Shown piece after piece: positions 21,068-23,936 of a stretch of 23,936 nt of DNA. The notes below the pieces were generated by a model, which made no database searches, was not told the DNA's origin, and saw only the letters and a program-made list of their open reading frames with translations. The stretch is from a virus: IMG/VR virus record IMGVR_UViG_3300042545_000294, positions 1 to 23,936 of that record. The stretch is one strand, 5' to 3'. The translations under genes and the position numbers were made by a program. Every line of letters begins with the position of its first letter. The stretch's first letter is position 1.

Positions 21068-21620
21068 TGTATTTGTTTACCGCCTCAATCAACTCCAATC
21101 TGTCTTTCTTTTTCATTATCTCAAGCAACTCCCAGTCTAAATCCTCAAGGCTCTCCCAATAACCCTCTGATGCGTCCTCTAGTAGGTTCTGCATGTACTC
21201 CTCTTCATCTTCCATGTATCTGAATGCGAAGTAGGTAGTGGTAACGTCACGTGTCTCCTTACCATTACAGCAGTCATACCATCCACCGAAGTTGTCTCCT
21301 GTCTCTTCGTATGTAGAGGTTATCTCTAGTTGGTACACGTCAGACAATAATCTAAAGAACTCAGAGACTGGACTCCATGCTGAGTCACCGCTCAATACAC
21401 CACTAGTTGCCGAATGTCTTTCCCACATTGGTTCAAACCATCGTGATCCGAATGTTTCGTACACGTCTTCATCAGTTGGCTCTTGCCCTAGTACTTTATA
21501 GAACGCGTTTTTGTTTAACGATGATGATATCTTGGTAGCCTTGTTCAAGGCTTTCTCGAACTTGTCAAGCATCTGCTTGCTTCCTTCGATTGATGCGGAG
21601 TTGTAGCAATGATTAGCCAT
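21051..21620 (-). CDS. Api92/YubB ferredoxin-like (DUF1281-type) protein (189 aa)
   Basis: Starts MANHCYNSASIEGSKQ, matching the N-W/H-C-x-N-x-x-x-I-x-G start of Api92/YubB-like proteins. Further hallmarks are FGSRWFEP at ~57-64 and SAWSPVSEFFRLLSDVY at ~80-96 followed by an acidic YEETGDNFGGWYD block. The family occurs in phages and plasmids; its molecular role is not settled. The C-terminus is an acidic helix. The start overlaps the preceding gene by 8 nt. Confidence 0.75.
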   Translation of the reverse strand: MANHCYNSASIEGSKQMLDKFEKALNKATKISSSLNKNAFYKVLGQEPTDEDVYETFGSRWFEPMWERHSATSGVLSGDSAWSPVSEFFRLLSDVYQLEITSTYEETGDNFGGWYDCCNGKETRDVTTTYFAFRYMEDEEEYMQNLLEDASEGYWESLEDLDWELLEIMKKKDRLELIEAVNKYIAEQG

Positions 21621-22032
21621 GTTGAATGATATTTAAAAAGTCAGACTTGTCTACGTAGCATGTCGCGTCGCAGTATCTAAGCACTCTAATGACCTCCTTT
21701 GGGCTGGCCATGAGGCTGAAGAAGTGGATGTCCGACGTGCGGTAGGCGAAGATTGAGTCGTGACATTTGTCGTACTCTCTTGCCATGAAGGACGATACCG
21801 CAGTCTTGCCACATAGTGTGTAGACCATGTCATTGGCTGGCTCTTCGATGGCAAATCGGAATCCCATCCAATGGCCGAAGTCATCGAATACGTTGTTGTT
21901 CTCAATCAGTGACTCGGACTCGTCGTCCCATAACTTGTATACGGGGTAGTTTGCTTGTACTAGGATTTGTGCAACACGTGGCTCAATGATGTACCACGTA
22001 AATCCGTCTTGTGTTGTGAATGTTTTGTTCAT
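21613..22032 (-). CDS. Hypothetical protein (139 aa)
   Basis: Begins MNKTFTTQDGFTWYIIEPRV; mixed alpha/beta, with an FDDFGHWMGFRFAIEEP block and an ASPKEVIRVLRYCDATCYVD end. No catalytic motif or family recognised. It lies after a 118-nt intergenic gap (22033-22150) that holds only AT-rich sequence and a weak TTAG/CTAA hairpin. Confidence 0.7.
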   Translation of the reverse strand: MNKTFTTQDGFTWYIIEPRVAQILVQANYPVYKLWDDESESLIENNNVFDDFGHWMGFRFAIEEPANDMVYTLCGKTAVSSFMAREYDKCHDSIFAYRTSDIHFFSLMASPKEVIRVLRYCDATCYVDKSDFLNIIQHG

Positions 22033-22150
22033 ATCGTTTTAGTTTGTTAGGGTTGTTTGGTTGGTTGGTGTAAACTGAACTTTATTCATTTTGCATGTAC
22101 AATATTAGTTACTATCTTGTTGATAACCTAATTTATTTGTCATTGAATTG

Positions 22151-22420
22151 TCATATTTCCCAGCCATTAGACCAGTAGCGTACAGCGTTTGCATATGTGC
22201 CCTTGGTACATCCTTTCAGTTCGTCGCGTGACGGGATGCGGTTGCCGTAGTAGTCCGTGAATGACTTCTTGGGTAGGAAGCAAATCCCCATCTCAAGTAA
22301 GCGCATTGCCTCACGTCCCATTGACCCTTCCATTGCCCATACTGAGCCGTTGTTGATGAGTCGTTGCATGTAGTCAACACCTGCTGACTTTTGTCTTGAG
22401 TAAATTGTTTGTATGTTCAT
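22151..22420 (-). CDS. Conserved small phage protein (89 aa)
   Basis: Begins MNIQTIYSRQKSAGVDYMQR and carries a GICFLPKKSFTDYYGNRIPS block and a DELKGCTKGTYANAVRYW end, a layout I recall from uncharacterised phage proteins. The start at 22420 is chosen because a much longer frame upstream runs through the tRNA-like element and into the DpnD-like gene with no family character. Its ATG comes one base after the CCA end of that element. Function unknown. Confidence 0.75.
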   Translation of the reverse strand: MNIQTIYSRQKSAGVDYMQRLINNGSVWAMEGSMGREAMRLLEMGICFLPKKSFTDYYGNRIPSRDELKGCTKGTYANAVRYWSNGWEI

Positions 22421-22421
22421 A

Positions 22422-22469
22422 TGGTTCCCAAGGTCAGACTCGAACTGACTGCATGCCATTGGCTTGGGA
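22422..22469 (-). ncRNA. tRNA-like acceptor/T-arm minihelix with encoded CCA (48 nt)
   Basis: Minus strand, 5' to 3': acceptor strand TCCCAAG (22469-22463), a 13-nt connector (22462-22450), T-arm GTCAG-TTCGAGT-CTGAC (22449-22433), acceptor strand CTTGGGA (22432-22426), discriminator A, then CCA (22424-22422). Both stems are perfect (7 and 5 bp) and the T-loop matches TTCRANN. The D and anticodon arms are absent: 13 nt replace the usual ~42. It starts 7 nt after a stop codon and ends 1 nt before the next ATG, so it fills the intercistronic space. It could be an RNase P/RNase Z processing site. A tRNA 3'-end attP remnant is the main alternative. Confidence 0.6.
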
Positions 22470-22476
22470 TGGGACG

Positions 22477-22791
22477 TTAGTCCTCGTCGCGTAGCATCAT
22501 CTTTGCTAACGCCTCGTGAAGTTCCTTTGGTACAAAGTCCTCGACGTGTCGGTACTCTTGAATCAGTCGCTGGATGTAAATCGAAAGGCTTTGAAGTTCC
22601 ACCGCCTCGTTCGGGCTGGGCTCCACCAACTCGACGTTGGTGTATGTCTCGATGATGTTGCACTGCTCCAACTCCTCGTGGTTCACCTTGTCGTCGTTGT
22701 CTCCAAGCCAATCGTGTACCTCTTGGATGCTCTCTGCATCTACTACCAACTCCGTGGCGTAGGTTCTGCTAATTACTACGTTGTATTTCAT
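22477..22791 (-). CDS. DpnD/PcfM-like N-terminal domain protein (104 aa)
   Basis: Starts MKYNVVISRTYATELVVDAES followed by an IQEVHDWLGD helix, the pattern of short DpnD/PcfM-like proteins (beta strand, VEA-type turn, helix). The C-terminal half is helical (LSIYIQRLIQEYRHVEDF). The biological role of this small family is unclear. ATGA overlap with the upstream gene; the stop lies 7 nt before the tRNA-like element. Confidence 0.65.
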   Translation of the reverse strand: MKYNVVISRTYATELVVDAESIQEVHDWLGDNDDKVNHEELEQCNIIETYTNVELVEPSPNEAVELQSLSIYIQRLIQEYRHVEDFVPKELHEALAKMMLRDED

Positions 22792-23051
22792 TTTAAGTTC
22801 TCCTTTATGTATTGTTTGAATTCATTGCTTGTTCTCATGTAGACCTTGTCTACCAGTACCCATGTCGCGTTGCTCCACTTGTAGTTCGTCTTGATTTGGT
22901 TCCCTCCGTAGAGGTAGAACTCTTGCTCGATGAATACGTCTGGCTTGATGTTGGAGAATACGCTCTCGTTTACCCGTTGGTACTCCTCGTTGAAGTACTT
23001 GTCAGACAATTTTAAGAACTCCTCGATGGTGAATTTTTGTTCAGTGCTCAT
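22788..23051 (-). CDS. Hypothetical protein (87 aa)
   Basis: Begins MSTEQKFTIEEFLKLSDKYF, contains an EQEFYLYGGNQIKTNYKW segment and ends FKQYIKENLK. Coupled by ATGA on both sides. No family recognised. Confidence 0.7.
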   Translation of the reverse strand: MSTEQKFTIEEFLKLSDKYFNEEYQRVNESVFSNIKPDVFIEQEFYLYGGNQIKTNYKWSNATWVLVDKVYMRTSNEFKQYIKENLK

Positions 23052-23725
23052 TGTTGGTTTAGTTTAGATTCGGTTACAAATGATATGATTTGGTTCAATT
23101 GGATTATGTGGTTCTCGTAGTACGTGTCCATGCCGTCTATCCTTGCGTGGTTGTGTAGTTGGATGAACTCGTCCATCGCCACACCTAGTGTATCCAACAT
23201 GGCATCAAAGTCGTCCCTTTGGTATAACACCTCGGTAAACTTTACCTCGTGGTTGCACAATTCGGGGATGCAGTACGAGTCCCACTCTCCGTTCTCAATC
23301 TTGTTGTCCGCATACTCAATAGCCTCGTTGATTGGCACATTAACGTATGGGCAGTTTGCGTAGATTTCATTGGGCACCTCGCTGACGAACACGTCGTTGT
23401 AGTAGATGGCTACCAATTGAAATGGCTGGTCACTTTGACTCGGCAGTCCAAGTCCCTTGTTGATACCGAGGAACATTGCCTTTGACTCTAGGTCATCCAA
23501 GAAACCGACCTCGATTCCATAGGTTGAGGACTCATTCACGATGCCGTTCTCTACTAGTCTCTCGCTGTTGTCCTCGTGCAGTTCGTACACCTCCTTGCTC
23601 ATGTTCATCAAGTCGGGCACCTCTAATGAAAGTACTTGTTGGTAAATGAATCCATCCATGTCATAATACGTTTCGCAAGATGCCAAGTTTAGATTTTTCT
23701 TCTGGGTGTTTGTTAGTTTGTTCAT
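23048..23725 (-). CDS. Hypothetical acidic protein (225 aa)
   Basis: Begins MNKLTNTQKKNLNLASCETY. It is acidic and mixed alpha/beta, with an AIYYNDVFVSEVPNEIYANC block near the middle and a helical C-terminus (YYENHIIQLNQIISFVTE). No catalytic motif or family recognised. A branched hairpin element precedes it and it is ATGA-coupled to the next gene. Confidence 0.72.
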   Translation of the reverse strand: MNKLTNTQKKNLNLASCETYYDMDGFIYQQVLSLEVPDLMNMSKEVYELHEDNSERLVENGIVNESSTYGIEVGFLDDLESKAMFLGINKGLGLPSQSDQPFQLVAIYYNDVFVSEVPNEIYANCPYVNVPINEAIEYADNKIENGEWDSYCIPELCNHEVKFTEVLYQRDDFDAMLDTLGVAMDEFIQLHNHARIDGMDTYYENHIIQLNQIISFVTESKLNQQ

Positions 23726-23740
23726 GTCTTTTGTTGTTTT

Positions 23741-23800
23741 GGTTAAGACATGGATGATTGCTCACCCATGTTTCGACTATTGAAGTCTCTTCAGTTAACC
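23741..23800 (-). other. Three-way-junction-like RNA element between two genes
   Basis: On the minus strand GGTTAA (23800-23795) pairs with TTAACC (23746-23741) and encloses two hairpins: TGAAG-AGA-CTTCA and ACATGG/CCATGT with a 12-nt loop. The closing stem contains the stop codon of the upstream gene, and the element ends 15 nt before the next start. It may act as an mRNA processing or stability element. Confidence 0.45.
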
Positions 23801-23936
23801 TTGGTCTCCCTCTCTCATTAATCTGTACTCTGACCCACTAGCGCAGTCCCATATGGCCTCTTGGTCATGGTGCTTGCCTAGGACGATGGCGACCTCCTTG
23901 GTCTGCACGTTCTCTGAAATGTCAAAGATGAATCGG
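23795..23936 (-). CDS. C-terminal end of a hypothetical gene, cut by the window edge
   Basis: An open frame from the right edge to TAA at 23797-23795, giving 46 residues: a beta-rich start (RFIFDISEN, EVAIVLGKHHDQEAIWDC) and a short charged end (YRLMREGDQG). The start is outside the window. It reads as normal coding sequence in the same strand and spacing as its neighbours. Family unknown. Confidence 0.6.
   Translation of the reverse strand, partial: RFIFDISENVQTKEVAIVLGKHHDQEAIWDCASGSEYRLMREGDQG

Noticed and set aside
22422-22449. attP site made from the 3' end of a host tRNA
   Set aside because: No integrase gene is in the window, and the perfect 5' acceptor partner at 22463-22469 would be unneeded. 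It stays the main alternative because only the host genome can settle it.
22421-22711. Long N-terminal extension of the 89-aa gene up to 22711
   Set aside because: It would translate the tRNA-like element and much of the DpnD-like gene in another frame, giving Arg/Gly-rich sequence with no family character.

Overview
The window is a piece of a double-stranded DNA phage, or closely related element, of a Bacteroidota host. The call rests on the gene families, not on a database match: a BT4734/VirE-N-type primase fused to an SF3 helicase, a DUF1071 single-strand annealing protein, a small SSB-like protein ending in an acidic ELPF tail, DUF3310, and dense ATGA-coupled small early genes. A few promoter-like sites also fit the Bacteroidota form (TTG, about 20 bp, TAnnTTTG). 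No integrase, capsid, portal or terminase gene is visible here.

Layout. (1) 1-4198, plus strand: the 3' part of a giant virion-associated 'polyvalent' protein, split into two reading frames that meet at a TTGA overlap. (2) 4195-23936, all minus strand: the early/replication half. Reading in the direction of transcription (right to left), it starts with unknown small proteins (23.9-21.0 kb), including an Api92/YubB-like one. A roughly 330-nt hairpin-rich untranslated block with its own terminator follows (21.04-20.68 kb). Next come small genes and an AT-rich array of mosaic cassettes with shared N- and C-terminal ends (19.65-17.9 kb). A stand-alone DnaA domain-IV-like protein, a GH73-type endolysin with a membrane anchor and a tiny secreted-type protein are next. 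DUF3310 and a recombination module follow (annealase, PD-(D/E)XK exonuclease, SSB). An iteron/AT-rich block that looks like a replication origin lies at 13.38-13.62 kb. Beyond it are small coupled genes, the primase-helicase, an SF2 helicase, a VRR-NUC nuclease, a MazG-like pyrophosphohydrolase and an adenosylcobalamin-dependent ribonucleotide reductase. A 669-nt regulatory/noncoding island (5.48-6.15 kb) and a metallophosphoesterase convergent with the structural gene end the minus-strand set.

How it works together: the primase-helicase, SF2 helicase, SSB, annealase and exonuclease make a replication/recombination core. NrdJ, MazG and possibly DUF3310 supply and clean the dNTP pool. The DnaA-like protein may redirect host initiation factors or bind phage sites. 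Many small genes are joined by 4-nt ATGA overlaps, and several were found only by following those overlaps (15754-15906, 17390-17536, 17733-17900, 18969-19076, 19647-19823).

Most unusual: two ~48-nt tRNA-like elements on the minus strand that keep only an acceptor stem and a consensus T-arm, one with an encoded CCA (22422-22469) lying one base from a start codon; the structured untranslated RNA block around the other (20769-20817); intrinsic terminators placed 5-10 nt before start codons; and the cassette array, in which the conserved C-terminal codons double as the Shine-Dalgarno sequence of the next gene. All functions are predictions from sequence reading alone.
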